64,000 nucleotides of DNA from Bromus sterilis (taxonomy: Eukaryota; Streptophyta; Magnoliopsida; Poales; Poaceae). Positions within the stretch are counted from its first letter, which is position 1. Every line of letters starts with the position of its first letter. The notes below the pieces were generated by a model. That model was not told the origin of the DNA. It saw only the letters and a program-made list of their open reading frames with translations, and did no database searches. Below are positions 34,197-46,394 of the stretch, in pieces. Made by a program: the position numbers and the translations under genes. The DNA lies in the NCBI GenBank assembly GCA_950022295.1, contig OX465598.1:343183324-343247323 (forward strand). The letters run 5' to 3'.

Positions 34197-35750
34197 ATGA
34201 TTGCGGGGGCGTCTTCATCGAGCAACCGCGATGCAGCGAGTGTGGTTAGGAGAGCCAAGGAGGCAGCGGAGGCTGCAGAGAGAGTCGGCACCAGTGCGTT
34301 GCGGGATGTTTTGTACACACCCGTGAACAGGAATGGTGATCCCGATCAAGTGCACACCGAACTGGAAACGGCAAGGCTTGCTCTGGCTCGCAGGGCCGAG
34401 CAGGTGCTGGCAGAAGAGCGCAGGCTGGGAGCCATCACCAGAGAGTACAACGCAGCACATACGGGACCGCGCCGGCCGATTGAGCCCGCGGTCCTGGAAG
34501 ATTTGAGAAGCCGAGGCAGAGCAGTCAATCAGCAGCTGTCGGGAGCTGAGCAGCCGGAGCGACCAAGGAGGCCGGTGCAACCGGAGCAACCGGCGCAATC
34601 GGCATTCATCCAGAGGCCGACATACAGCACACCGGACAAAAACCTGAGAGCAGTTGAGCAGATAGCACTCAAGCTAGAAGACCTGGAGGGAGATGAGCGG
34701 CGAGAGCAGTCGCGCCGAATGCGTGAGCTGCTGGCAGCCGCAAAGGAGCAGAGGCTCGCAACAATGGAAAATCAAGATGCATGACCTGGGGCGTCAAGAG
34801 GAACTGTGAGGCCGAATCCAGGAGCTAGCCAGCGACCGAATGCGTCGCGCCAGAACAGAGTGCAGCCTGCTCCATCTCGGCATGAGAGTAGGGTCAAAAG
34901 CAATCGGCCACCCCCAGCAGCAAGCAGAAGAATTGAAGAGCCAGCTGCTAACAGCAGGCGCAACGACATGCCTCAGCAGTCGGCACCAAGACCAACAATC
35001 AGCGCCCGACTTGGCCCTAGCCAGATCGGTCAGAATGATGCAAGGCATCGCATTGAGCTCCTGGAGAAGGAGGCTCAAGAGGATGAAGAAGGAGAGGCTG
35101 GCCCGTCGTGTTTCGGTCATCGCATTCGGACCGAGAAGTTTCCCAAAGGCTTCACGCTGCCGAGAGACACGCCCAAGTACAATGGTTCTGTGAAGCCAGA
35201 AGATTGGTTGTCCGATTACCTGACCGCGGTTCGCATCGCAGGAGGCAATCGGCGTGTAGCAGTCCGCTATGCACCTCTGATGCTGCAGGGATCAGCTCAT
35301 ACGTGGTTAAACAGTCTGCCCAAGGACAGTGTAAACTGCTGGGAAGATTTCACAAGTGCATTTATCCATAACTTCACAAGCACGTATGAGAGACCGAACC
35401 TCCCGAGGCAGTTGGCTCGTTGTGTGCAGGGCAAGGATGAACCCCTCCGAGATTATTTATCTCGGTGGATCAAGCTGAAGAACTCATGTGAAGGAGTCCA
35501 TGAGATCCAGGCCATTCAGTACTTCACGGATGGATGCCTGGACGATTCAATGCTGAAGCACAAGTTGCTCCGCAAGGATTTCACATCGCTCGCCGAGCTC
35601 ATGAAGGTGGCCAACGCGTTTGCTATGTCCAATTCTGCGATGCGCCCTATCCAGCTTGGTGTTGGAGGTGTAATCCAGTCACCAGGGGCTCCGCAGTCGG
35701 ACACAGGGAACCAAGGCCTCAGTCGGAAGGAAAGGAGAGAGAACAACCGC

Positions 35751-35791
<41 letters not shown>

Positions 35792-36971
35792 CCAGCAGAA
35801 CAATGGCAAGCGCAAGGATGAGCAGCCTGATACTCAGTATGGCAGTCGGCAGGTGGCCGCTGTCCAGAACGAAGAAGATCCAGCGGCTGCAGGAGGCAGT
35901 CGGAAGATGAGACCAAATGTGAGGCCCCCGGGGCAGATGAAGCCCAAGTACACGTTTGATGATATGTTGGATGCACCATGCAAATTGCACAGCACACCTG
36001 GCAGGCCTTCCGCGCACACCACTCGGCAGTGTGATTTCATGAGAAGGATCGCGAAGGGAGAAGCTTTACCACCTCCACCCCCACCACCACCCCAGAACAG
36101 AGGACCACCTCAGCAGCAGAACCAGTTCCCGCAGCAAGACGCCGCCTACATGATTTTCACCAGTGAGTCCACGGACAAGGGCAGTCGGAGGGCCCAAGCT
36201 CAAGAGGTCAACGCCACTATGCCGCCGATTCCTCAGCTCATGCATTGGTCCGAGTGTCCTATATCCTGGGACAGAGCAGATCATCCCACCATCTTGCCGA
36301 ATCCGAGCAATTATCCGCTTGTGGTTGATGCTCTGTTCGCAGGACCAAGGTTCTCATGCAAGTTCTCCCGAGTGCTCGTCGATGGAGGAAGTACAATCAA
36401 CATTCTGTACAGGGACACATTGATAAAGCTAGGGCTCACAAAGAAGGATCTGGAGCGCAGTCAGACGACTTTCCACGGGATTGTCCCTGGTTTGTCTTGC
36501 ACCCCCATGGGTCGCATTCGGCTGGATGTCATATTTGGCACAGAAGAAAACTTCAGGAGGGAGCCAATTTGGTTCGAAGTCGCCGACCTCAACAGTCCTT
36601 ATCATGCTCTGTTGGGATTTCCCGCATTTGCCAAGTTCATGATCAACGCACAGCAGACTTACCTGAAGATGAAGATCCCAGGACCAAACGGCGTCATCAC
36701 CGTCACCGTGGACTTCAGGAAGTCCCTCGAGTGCACGTCGGCGGGCAGCAGTTTGGCTGACTCTCAGGTGGTTGAGATGGAGAAGCGTCAGCTCAGCAAG
36801 GTGATTGCAATGGCGCAAGCACAGAGCAAGAATCCACTGCCAGTTGGCTCAGCCAAGAGAGCAGATGAGGAGTCGGCTTTTCAGTCGGCCAAGGAAAGCA
36901 AGAAGATCGCTCTAGATCCCTCCGACTCAACCAAGTTCGTTGTAGTCGGAGCTGGACTTAGCGACAAATAG
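34197..36971 (+). pseudogene. Tat element gag-protease (two nonsense codons)
   Basis: I choose ATG 34197 (MIAGASSSSNRDAASV) as start because the upstream frame runs in from the LTR; ATG 33916 is an alternative. An Ala/Arg/Gln-rich N-terminal part is followed by the capsid domain (NGSVKPEDWLSDYLTAVRIA, QGSAHTWLNSLPKDSVNCWE, about 35180-35480). Then come a poly-Asn run, a Pro/Gln linker and the aspartic protease with DGGSTINILYR at 36381 and ALLGFPAFAKF. TGA at 34782-34784 and TAG at 36969-36971 interrupt the frame. The first fits a CGA, the second a CAG. Confidence 0.85.
35751..35793 (+). repeat. AAC microsatellite coding poly-Asn in gag
   Basis: About 14 AAC units in frame give a run of Asn in the linker after the capsid domain. 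It is a trinucleotide run, so length changes keep the frame. Confidence 0.9.
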
Positions 36972-39900
36972 GAAAGCGAGCTCGTCGAGTTTCTCCGTGA
37001 GAATCGGGACATCTTCGCATGGTCTCCACAAGACATGCCTGGTGTGCCGAGAGAACTCGTCGAGCACAAGATGCACATTCGGCCAAGCTCGAAGCCGGTC
37101 AAGCAACCCCTGAGACGTTTTTTCTGAAGACAAGAGAAGGGCAATCGGCGAAGAGATTGCGAAGCTGCAGGTTTCATCAAGGAAGTGTTTTACCCAGAGT
37201 GGCTGGCGAACCCAGTTCTCGTCATGAAGAAGAACAAGACCTGGCGCATGTGTATCGACTACACTTGCTTGAACAAGGCGTGCCCAAAGGACCCGTTTGC
37301 TCTGCCCCGTATTGATCAAGTGATTGATTCTACGGCCGGCTGCGAGCATTTGTCTTTTCTAGATGCCACAGCTGGCTATCACCAGATCAAACTTGCTATG
37401 GAGGCTCAAATAAAAGCTGCATTTATAACCCCTTTCGGGGCTTATTGTTATATCACCATGCCTTTTGGTTTGAAAAATGGAGGTGCCACTTATCAGCGCA
37501 CAATTCAGAGGTGCACACACTCCCAACTCGGAAGAAATCTCCACATTTACGTGGACGATTTGGTGGTGAAGTCGGCAAAGGGAATCACACTTCTAGATGA
37601 CCTCAGAGAGACAATTGCAAATTTGAGAACTTATCAGATCAAGCTCAATCCGAAGAAATGTGTTTTGGAGTCCAGGCCGGCAAGCTCTTGGGATTTCTCG
37701 TTTCTGAGTGAGGAATCGAATGCAATCCCGAGAAGATAGCCGCGATAGAGCGCATGGAACAACCAAAGAACCTGAAGCAAGTACAGAAGTTCACCGGTTG
37801 CCTCGCATCACTCAGCCAATTCCTCAGTTGGCTAGGCGAAAAAGCAATCCCGTTGTACCAACTGATGAAGAAGACGGAGAAGTTCACCTGGACCCCCAAG
37901 CAAGCGAAGCATTCCGAGAGCTCAAGCGCATGCTCTCCACCGCGCCGATTCTGGCTGCCCCGATTGAAAAGGAGCCAATGATGTTGTACATTGCGGCAAC
38001 CAATCGGGTGATCAGTGCAGTTATGGTGGTGGAGCGACCCGAGAAGGACAAGGCGCAGCAGATTCAGCGACCTGTATATTACATCAGTGAAGTGCTCTCG
38101 GCATCCAAGCAGAACTACCCTCACTACCAGAAGATGTGCTATGGAGTATACATGGCAGCCAAGAGATTGAAGCCATATTTTCAAGCCCACTTGATCACCG
38201 TCGTCAGCTCGGCTCCATTGGCCGACATCATAGGAAGCAGAGATGCAACCGGAAGAGTGGCGAAGTGGGAAATCGAGATCGCCAACCATGGCATCCAGTA
38301 TGAGCCAAGAACTGCAATCAAGTCGCAAGCATTGGCCGATTTCCTGGTGGACTGGGCTGAAACTCAATATATGCCGCAGCTCCCAGGATCGGATTTCTGG
38401 CGAATGCACTTTGACGGCTCCAAGATGAAGAGCGTCCTAGGGGCTGGCGTAGTACTTACTTCACCAAGAGGAGATCAACTGCAATATGTGCTCCAGATTC
38501 ACTTTGCGGCATCAAACAACGTCGCCGAGTACGAGGCCCTTGTGCATGGTATCAAGCTTGCCAAGGAAATCGGCATTCGGAATATTGAGTGCTTTGGTGA
38601 CTCCGACCTGGTAGTACAGCAATGCACAGGCACCTGGGATGCAAAGGATGCGAATATGGCAAGCTATCGTTTCCTGGTGCAGAAGATCAGTGGGTACTTT
38701 GAGGGATGCGAGTTCCACCATGTGCCGAGAGCAAACAACGAAGCAGCAAATGCGTTGTCCAAGCTCGGCTCAACAAGGCAAGCTATCCCACCAGGTGTGT
38801 CGCTGGAGCACATCAAGAAACCATCCATCACGCCATCCCCAGAGTCTGAGTCCATCTTCATCTCTGAGACCGACCTTGAAGCGTTGAAGAAGGCAAAAGA
38901 AGCTCAACCGGCAAAGATTCCAACCTTGAAGAAGCAGTCCAGCGCCCAAGGTGCTTCAGCAATAGCACCAGGGACCGCCGATTGCAAACCAGGGGCTGTC
39001 GATTGCAAGCCAGGGGCTGCCGAATGCCGCAAGAAGAGCAAGGTCAAAGAAAAGCAAGCAGAGGCAATGCCAGGTGGCACAGCCTCAGAAGAACCAATGA
39101 TGTTAGAAACTGCTGATTGCAGCGAAGAAGTTCCAACTCCAGACGAGCAGTCACCACCAGGGGCTGCCGAATGCGCGCCAGGCGCCGCAATCGGCAGTTC
39201 AGAGGAAGAAGTTGAGATGACAGAAGTACAAGCGGCCGAGATCCAAGAGGCCAGTGGCCAAGAAATCGAGATCCAAGAAGAAGTCCCACCCCAGCATGCA
39301 GCAATAATGGTAGTTGTCAGTGCGCCATCATGGGCACAACCGATTAGGGATTTCCTAGCGGACGGAGTCCTCCCAGAAGACGAAGCAGAGTCAAGACAAA
39401 TCAGCCGCAGATCTTGGGCATACACGATAATCAACAACGAGCTAGTGCGCAAAAGTGCGACTTGTGTCTTTCAGAGATGTGTAGAAGAGGACAGAGGCTT
39501 GGAATTGCTCAGAGACATTCATCAGGGTGAATGCGGTCATCATGCATCTGCAAAAACCATCGCCAGCAAAGCTTTCCGACACGGTTTCTACTGGCCGACT
39601 GCGCTTGAAGCAGCTGAGAATTTGGTGAAATATTGCAAGGGTTGCCAGCAGTTCAAGGCAAGAAGTCATCAGCCAACATCAGCATTGATGACAATCCCAA
39701 TAGCATGGCCATTTGCAGTATGGGGTTTGGATATGGTTGGTCCATTCAAGAGGGCCCGGAGCGGCATGACACATCTCCTGGTTGCAGTGGACAAGTTTAC
39801 CAAGTGGATTGAAGCTCGCCCGATCAAGAAGCTTGATGGCCCGACTGCGGTCCGGTTCGTGGCCGACATCGTGTGCAGATATGGTGTACCTCACAGCATC

Positions 39901-40593
39901 ATCACCGACAACGGCACAAATTTTGCAAAGGGTGCACTGGCTCGATATGCATCTCAGCAGGGCATTCAGCTTGATCTCGCGTCTGTGGCGCACCCGCAGT
40001 CAAATGGTCAAGTAGAAAGAGCAAATGGCCTCATCCTCTCGGGTATCAGACCCCGATTGGTGGAGCCACTTGAGAGGGCACCCGGAGCATGGATTGAAGA
40101 GCTCCCTGAAGTACTGTTCAGTTTGAGGACCACACCGAACAGGTCGACTGGCTTCACTCCTTTCTTCCTGGTGTATGGTTCAGAAGCAATGATCCCATCC
40201 GACATCGAGTTCGATTCTCCTCGGCATGCCTTGTACACCGAAGAAGAAGCCAGGTTAGCACGAGAGGACGGCGTCGACCTCAAGGAAGAAGCCTGTTTGC
40301 TGGCCTTTTCCAGATCGGCAGTCTATCAGAAGAAGTTGCGGCACTACCATAGCAAGAAGATTCGTCCTCTCGCCTTCCGAGAGGGCGACATGGTGCTACG
40401 CCGAATTCAGAAGTCAGGCGGGCAGCACAAGCTATCCTCACCTTGGGAAGGACCATTCGTCATCAGTCGGGCACTCAAGAAAAACTCCTATTATTTGATC
40501 GACTGCACCAAGGGTACTCGGCATAAGGACACATCAGGAGTAGAAACGGAGCGGCCGTGGATCGCTGAGCTGCTATGTCCGTTCTATAGTTGA
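36972..40593 (+). pseudogene. Tat element pol: RT - RNase H - plant-type RNase H - integrase (frameshifted)
   Basis: The RT part includes WRMCIDYTCLNKACPKDPF, FLDATAGYHQI and the catalytic YVDD at 37548-37559. The Gypsy RNase H follows (about 37975-38370). A second RNase H of the plant HI type follows (MHFDGSK, AEYEALVHG, FGDSDLVVQQ, 38400-38760). Then a long Pro/Glu-rich linker with repeated PGAADC/PGAAEC units (38950-39200). The integrase has a zinc-binding part ending CKGCQQ and the DDE core WGLDMVGPF, ITDNGTNF and SNGQVERANG (39500-40260). Frameshifts occur near 37115-37165 and near 37680-37880. The last 2.6 kb to the stop at 40593 is open. Confidence 0.87.
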
Positions 40594-41386
40594 GCGGCAG
40601 AAATTTATGTTGGGCAAACAATCAGTAAAGCTATCATGCCTCTGAAAAAGAGCATTCGATTACCTTTGCGTAATTTCATTCAAAAAGCTAGCCCAAGTCG
40701 GCAACGCTTAGTCATACCCGAGAAATGGGTAACGCACTCGGGGACTGACCGACCACGAGGTCAGACGAATAGGCCATCGAGGCACGGGGACTGCGGGCTA
40801 GCACTCAACTTAGCACCTAACTCAAGCGCAAATCACAAAAGTGTTTGTGGCATTGAGAAGGGCAGCGGTTGGGGCAGTCAGCAGTACAAGTTCCCGAGAA
40901 ACAACCCGAAACGCTCTACAAAGGGCATAGTCGATAAATCAAGTTACCGATTGCACCGCGAACCAAGGCATCGAGCTCGGTAGTGGGCAATCGGCTCCTA
41001 ACATCGCAGAATCCTTTGCGTTAAACCTTGTCGTGTAAATATGAAAAGCTTATCGAACCTTGGCTGGAAATCTACCTTTGATCCGATTCCAGACCGCATG
41101 TCGGCAGCAATACAGACAAGGTAGACACCCCCAAGTGCAGACCGATAAAGGTAACCGACAAAGACGCAAAGTCGATCGCACAAGTAAAAACTAGAAATGA
41201 GCAATCGGATTGCATAAGAGATAGCAGGCCTAAGGCCGAATGAGTTCATTACATCGAAGGCACACCCAGTGGGTGTCGGCAGAATTAAAATCATGTCTTA
41301 CAAGCAACTAGTCTGAAAGGAAAAACAAGATAAGGCCGATCTAATTTCGGCAAGCTACAGTAGGTGACGTCATCAGGCGGCTTGGC
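40594..41386 (+). other. Spacer between sense pol and antisense gene of the Tat element
   Basis: Non-coding, with repeated CTCGGGGACT and GTCGGCA words. It is the likely region where the two opposed transcripts end. No gene is seen. Confidence 0.5.
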
Positions 41387-44300
41387 TCAGGAAGTCGGGG
41401 CAGTCGAGGGCGCAGAGCTGGCAGTAGGAGCAGTCGGATCGGCGTGCGCGGCAGCAACGTCTGGCTCCGACTGTGCATCATAAGACGTGGCCCCAGCACG
41501 CTTGGACCTTGGAGAGGTATGGGACGAGCCGCTGTCGGAAAGATCTTCGGCCAAGCCAGAGATAGAAGTTGCAGCCAGCGGGTTCCCTCCCTCGTCGAGA
41601 TATGGAGTATATTCATAAGGAGAAAACCAGTTCACCATAGCGCTGGCGAGCTGATTCACTTCAGCGTAGGTCTTCTCGAGCACGTCGGCGGCGTTATCTC
41701 TGAGGGTATGGAGCTTGGAGAGTTTCACTTGTGGGTACCAGCTCAACACAGTTTGAAGAGCAATCTCAGCACCAGTCCGACCAGCAGAGTTAAGCAAGAC
41801 GTCGATCCGACGAGGAATAGCCTTCAGAAGAATCTGAGTCTGCTCGGTGGTAGCATTCAGAGCATCTCCCTTGTCAGAGTCTTCTTCGTCTAGGGGAGCC
41901 GACATGGGGATCTCGGCAGAGGAGCTGGCAGCATGTTTCATCCTCTGAAGTCCAGTCTTGAGCTCGGCCGGCGACCATAGCAACTCAGCAATCTTCAGAA
42001 TGCCAAATTTGAAGGACAAGGCAATCCCCTTGATGACGGGAATGCGAGCTGCTGTTCCAATCAAATACTCATGCCGAGTCCAGACGTTGTCATCATGCTG
42101 GCAAGACCCTCCGGCCGCGATGGTCTCCTCCCGAGATTTGGCTACGGCCGCATAGGCAGCTGCCTCAGATTCAGGCCAGGCCTCTGCATCATGAAGAAAA
42201 GTGTGAGTAATAGCGCAAAATAAGAGTGCAGTCGGAAAGGCACTCGGGGGCAAGAAGCACTTACCACTGAGAAGGGCGTCCATCTCGCTCATCGTGTCGC
42301 AGAGGCCCTTGGCCCGGCGGCGCATTTTGGTGGTGTCTTCATGGGTGTGTTTCTCTAGCTCCTCATATTTGGCGATATGTTCATCACGATCCTTTCGGAT
42401 GGAGTCCCGCGCAGCAATCGCTTCGTCCCTCTCGGCTTGCAAGGCTTCTTGGGCAGCTACAGCGGCATCTCGTTCAGCAAGGAGCCCGTCACCAGCAGCG
42501 GTCACGGCAGCTATGTCAGCCAGATGTTTCTTTTCAAGGGCAGCCATCTCGGAATGGAGGCCTTGGATAGTCCGAGTGAGGTCGGTTTCCACCCCCTACA
42601 GTCGGGTCGCCTCTCCCTTGGCTGCGTCAGTCAGTTCAGCAATACGGCCCTGAAGGTCATCTACCATGGGAACAGAAACTAGAAGAGGACATGAAGATAT
42701 CAGTACAAGAGAAATTGTCAATCAGAGAGAAGATAGAAATGATGTAGAAGTTACCTTTCAGCCTATTGATCTCGGCCGATTGATTTTAACCTCGAGCTGG
42801 GCTTGGGTGAGAGTTCGGAGGCTGGCAGTATAATCGTCGAGGAGTTTTTCGAAGACCTTGCATTTTTCTTCCATAACAGCCTGAGAAGAACGGCAAGATG
42901 AAATCTAGAGATACAGCAGATAAAAGAAGATCCGATTCGATTGCAAGCAATCGGCCCGTATCTCGGGGACTACACCCAGTGGGTGCGCTTGCGCGCACCA
43001 ACTGGAAGAAAAGGCTTCCGATCGAAGGAAGGCGGGAGAAAAAGCAAAGAGCATAAAAGATCCGAACCGATTGCAAGCAATCGGCCCGAATCTCGGGGAC
43101 TACACCCAGTGGGTGCGCTTGCGCGCACCTACTGGAAGAAAAGTCTTCCGATCGAAGGAAGGCGGGAGAAAAAGCAAAGAGCATAAAAGATCCGAACCGA
43201 TTGCATGCAATCGGCCCGAATCTCGGGGACTACACCCAGTGGGTGCGCTTGCGCGCACCAACCGGAAGAAAAGCCTCCCGAGTGAGGGAAAATCATAAAG
43301 AAAAATTCGAGAGTTTACCACATGATGGCGGTCAAGCTGTTGGAGGTCCCGAGCAAGGGCGGCGGCAAAGTCGTTTACCCGACTGAAGGCTGTCGTCAGA
43401 GGTTCTTGAGGGCGATGAGGAGCATCAGGCTCGGTGCCAATATGATGGGTGCGAGAATACTCAGCCCGGAATTGGTCCACCGAGCGCATCAGAATCTCCG
43501 ACGCGGAAGAAGTCGGCTGTGATGATGAAGCTTGCATCACGGCAGCAGAGGTGATAACGGTAGAGAGCGATGGCGCCAACGTCGCCAAAGGGTTGGAGGC
43601 ACTCGGTCGTGGCTGTGGCGCAATCGGGAGAGATGAGGTCGAGGTGGTTGCCACAATCGGCGGAGTGGTTGTCATGATAGGTGAAGTGGTCATCATGATC
43701 AATGAGGTGGTTGCCGCAATCGGCGGGTTTGTCGTTATGATAGGCGAAGTGGTTGCCAGGATGGGCAAGGTGGTGGAAATGATGGTGGCAGAGACAGGAT
43801 CGGAGCGTCGTGGCGGAGATGGAGCAATCGGATTGGTCGATTGCGCTTCTTCGTCACCAATAGCTCCCCGGTCAGTTGTCTTCTTGGAGGTCTTGGAGGC
43901 AGTGGCGGAAGTAGTAGTGGGCTTGGCTGCCGCAAGGCGGGCTTTCTTGGCGGCCCGCTCGGCATCCTTGGAGGTTCAATGTGGAGTGGGAGGCCGTTTT
44001 TGAGTTGTAGCAGCAGACGCGGCCGGGGAGATGACTGCGCCGACATGGGCAGGAATGTCGGCGTCGATATCATCAAGGCCAATCGGCTCCCTGAAAGAAG
44101 AAAAAGAGGTGAATCAGTACAAGGGAAAACAATGAAATTCAAGGCATGAAGACAGGGGCATACACGACTGTTCTCGGCGCGTCCGTGGGCATCCGACATC
44201 TCAGGGGGGCGACGTTCAGAGGCGCTTGGCCAATCGGGACCTGAGTGGTCCTGGCTTGGGGTTGTTTGCCCTTGGAAGCAGTCGGCGTCGCTTTTGCGGC

Positions 44301-45706
44301 CTTGCTAGAGGCAGCACCAGAAGAGGAGCTAGTCGCCGAGGCGCGTCTAGTCGGCACCTTCGGTGGCTTGGCACGAGGAGCTGCATCAGAATTATCGACC
44401 TTTGAGACACTATCGTCATCGCTCCATTCTGCCAGAAATTTCTCAAGGGAAGGGTCAGGCGTACCCCCTTGAGCCGCAGTTCGGGTTTCGGCGTTCTTGG
44501 GGTCGGCATCATCAGCAAGACCTTCGAAGTCGGAGGATTCCCCGGAGGATTCGCCGTCATCGGCGTCGTCATCATCGGATTCGGAAGGAGCCTCGCCGTT
44601 GTACTCGAAGTCCGCGGGGTCATCTTCCTCGCGGTCTGGAGCGTACATCCCAGCCACTTGGCCATCTTCCATCACGTTGGATTGAAGGAAATGCTGGGCA
44701 AAGAAGAAAATTGGCAGGAAAATCAGATACGGGCCAAAAGCAGTCGGAGAAGGGCTAAATCGGGACATACCACGGATGGTTTCTGTCGGCGGTGTAGGTA
44801 CTCGAGGCCGAAGCGGAAGGGATCAGGCAAGGCGCTGGATGTGATAGCCTTCACCCTAGAGCAAAGGTCCTCGAGCTTCACCCGCCATGTGCAAAGCCGA
44901 GTGGGATCTCGGGGGCCCGACATATCGCACATACGATGCACTCGGCGCTGCAGAGGTAGCACTCGGGCTTGAAGCCAAGCGGCAACAAGAGCGGTTGATA
45001 GGACCCCTTCTTGCTCCAGTTGAGCAACTCGGGCAACTTGAGCGTCCAAGTCAAGGTCTCCAACACCATATTTCAACGACCATTGATGTTTTTCAGTCGG
45101 CCGGGCGAGGGAGAACTCGGGCAGGTTCAGGAGGTCGGGGCCTTGATCAGGTGACTTGACATAAAAGAAGGTGGTCTGCCAGTTCTTACAGGACTGGACG
45201 ATCTCGGGACTCTTGTACGCTGGTTTGCCGGCTGCGACAAGGCAACTGCCGCAGTCGGTCATGTCAGTCGGATAGGTTGGCTCTCCACCTTCCGTAGCAG
45301 ACAACACTACTGCTCCCGTCCGAGCATTATGAGCTCAGAGGTTGAAGAACCGCTTCCAGAGAGAAACACTTGGGCGGCAGTCGAGGTATCCTTCACACAG
45401 CGTGACGAAGCCGGAGAGGATCATGATGAAGTTCGCCGCGAGGTGATGTGGTTGCAGTCGGTGGAAGTCGAGGAAGTTGCGGAAGAAAGTGCTGGCGGGG
45501 ATTCCGAATCCACGCTCGAAGTGAGCGAGGAAGACGACCCTCTCGCCAGCACGCGCGATGGGCACGATCTCGGCGCCGGGGATGCGCCACTGGACATCTG
45601 CCGGCATCTTGCGGGCGCGAACCAGAGCTTGGATGCTGTCCGCGGTGACCTTGGCCCCCTTCCAGCACCCGCGGCTGCCCTGAGAGGTGTCCCGACGGGG
45701 AGCCAT
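41387..45706 (-). pseudogene. Six-exon antisense gene of the Tat element (Transposase_28-like N-terminus)
   Basis: Start ATG 45706. Six exons with GT..AG borders and matching phases: 45706-44771, 44693-44164, 44090-43319, 42880-42755, 42678-42265 and 42183-41387. The N-terminal part holds HFERGFGIPASTFF and LQPHHLAANF..FVTLCEGYL, matching the plant family called putative gypsy type transposon (Transposase_28). Exon 2 is acidic. Exon 3 has Thr/Ser/Pro/Ile repeats such as ATTSPI. Exons 4-5 form a heptad-rich coiled coil (LHSEMAALEKKHLADI). Lesions: TGA 45335-45337, TGA 43976-43978, a small insertion near 42775 shifting the frame, TAG 42596-42598. Tat elements are known to carry such antisense genes; their function is unknown. 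Confidence 0.82.
42920..43290. repeat. 130-bp tandem repeat, three copies, in intron 3 of the antisense gene
   Basis: The period is exactly 130 (marker TCCGA at 42931, 43061 and 43191); the third copy is partial. Each has AATCGGCCCGAATCTCGGGG, ACACCCAGTGGGTG and the hairpin GGTGCGCTTGCGCGCACC. The copies are nearly identical, so the expansion is recent. Confidence 0.9.
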
Positions 45707-46394
45707 GGAGCTCGTGGGCGGAGCGAGAAGAGGGACGAGAAGCTAGCGGCAAGAAAAGACGGCGGCGGCAGAGCAGAACGTGAGCGCGCGGCCGGAGTGG
45801 ATCCCGTGCGCGGAAGCGGAGAGACGAGCGCCACGGGGAGCTTCAGGTGGAGCGGCAATGGCGCGCGTGAGCAGCAGGAGATGGAGGAAGAAGACGATGT
45901 ATGGGAGAAGGAAGGGGCACAGGCCCTCCCCTGTGGCTTATAAGGGCGGCGGGGGAGGGGAGTGGGATCCGGTTGCGGCCGTGTGGCCTGGTGTGGCCTA
46001 GCCCACAGGAAGACCAACCGGCAGGCCGGCGCAAGAGATCCCAGCGTGGGAAGCGAGGCGTGCGACGTGGGGGTCGAGGCCTGCAGTTATGTCATGTCTC
46101 ACGTGGGTCGTGGGCCACGATCCATTGATTCCATCCCGGAGAAATCGGAAGTAACCGTTGGAAGGCAATCAGCGAGGGATGCTATTCTCAAAAAGTGAAG
46201 GCAGAAATCAGAGATGATTCAAAACAGATCGGACGAAATCTTCGCCAGCCGAGTGTGAGCTCCGAGTCGGCCGACGACCTCGGAATGACGCACTTGATGA
46301 GGCCACAGCATTCGGAAGATATTGAAAAAAGATTGAAAACTGCAAAGGCCCCGCAGTCAAATGACCATGGGACCTTTACAGCTTTAGGGGCTAC
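45707..46394 (-). promoter_or_regulatory. Promoter and 5' leader region of the antisense gene; 3' end of Tat internal region
   Basis: On the minus strand CCTTATAAGC at 45945-45936 is a TATA-like box about 230 bases before ATG 45706, followed by a C-rich leader. 46030-46380 is unassigned. Directly before the 3' LTR is TTTAGGGGCTAC, a weak polypurine tract. Confidence 0.55.

Noticed and set aside
34806..35371. Several alternative-frame ORFs over the Tat gag
   Set aside because: Shadows of the real gag frame, which carries the capsid motifs.
45329..45943. 204-codon plus-strand frame opposite the antisense gene
   Set aside because: It is a shadow of exon 1 of the minus-strand gene, whose motifs and intron phases support the minus strand.
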